From NCBI GenBank assembly GCA_903953065.1, contig CAJBIG010000136.1, forward strand, positions 1 through 8,174: DNA of 8,174 nucleotides, read 5' to 3'. The DNA comes from an uncultured Solirubrobacterales bacterium. GTDB lineage: Bacteria; Actinomycetota; Thermoleophilia; Solirubrobacterales; Solirubrobacteraceae. A program made the translations under genes and the position numbers. The notes under the pieces are model-generated. The model ran no database searches, was not told where the DNA came from, and saw only the letters and a program-made list of their open reading frames with translations. Positions 5,647 through 8,174 of the stretch are shown in pieces (the first letter of the stretch is position 1; every line of letters begins with the position of its first letter).

Positions 5647-5668
5647 GGGCCAGATTGGCCCGTTTTTT
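5646..5668 (+). terminator. intrinsic terminator directly upstream of fusA (likely attenuator)
   Basis: CGGGCCA (5646-5652) pairs perfectly with TGGCCCG (5656-5662) around the 3-nt loop GAT, followed at once by six T (5663-5668). This is a canonical Rho-independent terminator. It ends 33 nt before the fusA start codon, and no promoter-like sequence is visible in those 33 nt. So fusA expression should depend on read-through, which is why an attenuation role is more likely than simple termination after rpsG. Confidence 0.8.
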
Positions 5669-5701
5669 GTTCTCTGAAGTGACGCAACACCCAAGATTTT
5701 C

Positions 5702-7792
<2,091 letters not shown>

Positions 7793-7882
7793 ACGCGTCA
7801 GCGGCGGTATTTAGGTAGATTTCCCTGGTCGTCCGGAAACGGTCATCGGGGCCTATTCGACAGACAGACAGGAGCAAACGCG
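7793..7882 (+). promoter_or_regulatory. fusA-tuf intergenic leader with tuf ribosome binding site
   Basis: The 90-bp gap holds an AT-richer core (7808-7822, with overlapping TANNNT-like hexamers such as TAGATT at 7816-7821) that might serve as a -10, though no -35 is evident. A short CCG-GAAA-CGG tetraloop hairpin occurs around 7832-7841. AGGAG at 7870-7874, 8 nt before the GTG, is the clearest Shine-Dalgarno in the window and fixes the tuf start. No intrinsic terminator follows fusA, so co-transcription with tuf is possible. Confidence 0.45.
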
Positions 7883-8174
7883 GTGTCCAAGGAGAAGTTC
7901 GAACGCGACAAACCCCACGTGAACGTCGGAACCATTGGTCATATCGACCATGGCAAGACCACGTTGACCGCAGCCATCACCACGGTGTTGGCTGAAAAGT
8001 CCGGCGGTGAAGCCAAGAGCTTCACGGAGATCGACAACGCCCCTGAGGAGAAGGAACGCGGGATTACGATCTCGACCTCACACGTTGAATACGAGACCGA
8101 GAACCGCCATTACGCCCACGTTGACTGTCCGGGCCACGCCGATTATGTGAAGAACATGATCACCGGCGCGGCAC
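7883..8174 (+). CDS. tuf: translation elongation factor Tu (N-terminal part, 3' truncated by window)
   Basis: EF-Tu delivers aminoacyl-tRNA to the ribosomal A site as a GTP complex. The GTG start at 7883 follows AGGAG with 8-nt spacing and opens a frame of 97 full codons that runs off the window end. The N-terminal sequence MSKEKFERDKPHVNVGTIGH is canonical for bacterial EF-Tu. The G1 P-loop reads GHIDHGKT (19-26, with Ile where E. coli has Val), the G2 switch I region reads ERGITIS, and G3 appears as DCPGHADYVKNM, followed by ITGAA. The effector-loop segment preceding RGITI (APEEKERG) is intact. The position directly after fusA is the classical str-operon place for tuf. No G4 or G5 motif can be checked because the sequence ends. 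Confidence 0.97.
   Translation, partial: MSKEKFERDKPHVNVGTIGHIDHGKTTLTAAITTVLAEKSGGEAKSFTEIDNAPEEKERGITISTSHVEYETENRHYAHVDCPGHADYVKNMITGAA

Overview
This window is a stretch of a bacterial chromosome running through the str region: the end of rpoC, then rpsL, rpsG, fusA and the start of tuf, all on the + strand. The DNA is GC-rich, with a strong preference for G or C at third codon positions. Several genes show a TANNNT -10-like hexamer only 6-10 nt before the start codon and no convincing Shine-Dalgarno, as in the leaderless or short-leader genes common in Actinomycetota. From memory, the class III aminotransferase most resembles an actinobacterial family. I infer an actinomycetotan, possibly a deep lineage such as Thermoleophilia; the class-level guess is weak and rests on no database search.

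Layout. Positions 1-552 are the C-terminal 183 codons of rpoC, ending in a long acidic tail. Next come four genes that are not part of the usual str operon: a convergent small HAD-like hydrolase (560-1069, - strand), a DMT/EamA-type membrane transporter (1115-1981), a class III PLP aminotransferase (2009-3388) and alanine dehydrogenase (3388-4521). The last two overlap by one base and look translationally coupled. The str operon resumes with rpsL (4574-4969) and rpsG (4977-5444). A 257-bp gap follows, then fusA (5702-7792), a 90-bp gap, and tuf, which begins at a GTG codon at 7883 and runs off the window.

How the genes work together. RpoC is a core RNA polymerase subunit; uS12, uS7, EF-G and EF-Tu are the ribosome decoding-site proteins and the two main elongation factors. 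The inserted aminotransferase and alanine dehydrogenase form a plausible metabolic pair: a pyruvate-dependent transaminase makes L-alanine, and Ald deaminates it back to pyruvate with NAD+, releasing ammonium.

The most interesting part is the gap before fusA. It holds an extended -10-like element, a 12-bp hairpin, a six-codon mini-ORF, a second hairpin and a textbook intrinsic terminator (7-bp GC-rich stem, 3-nt loop, six T). That terminator ends only 33 nt before the fusA start codon, with no visible promoter after it. This looks like a transcription attenuation leader controlling EF-G, or a terminator leaving a short RNA. No mobile elements, CRISPR arrays, tRNAs or rRNAs were found.
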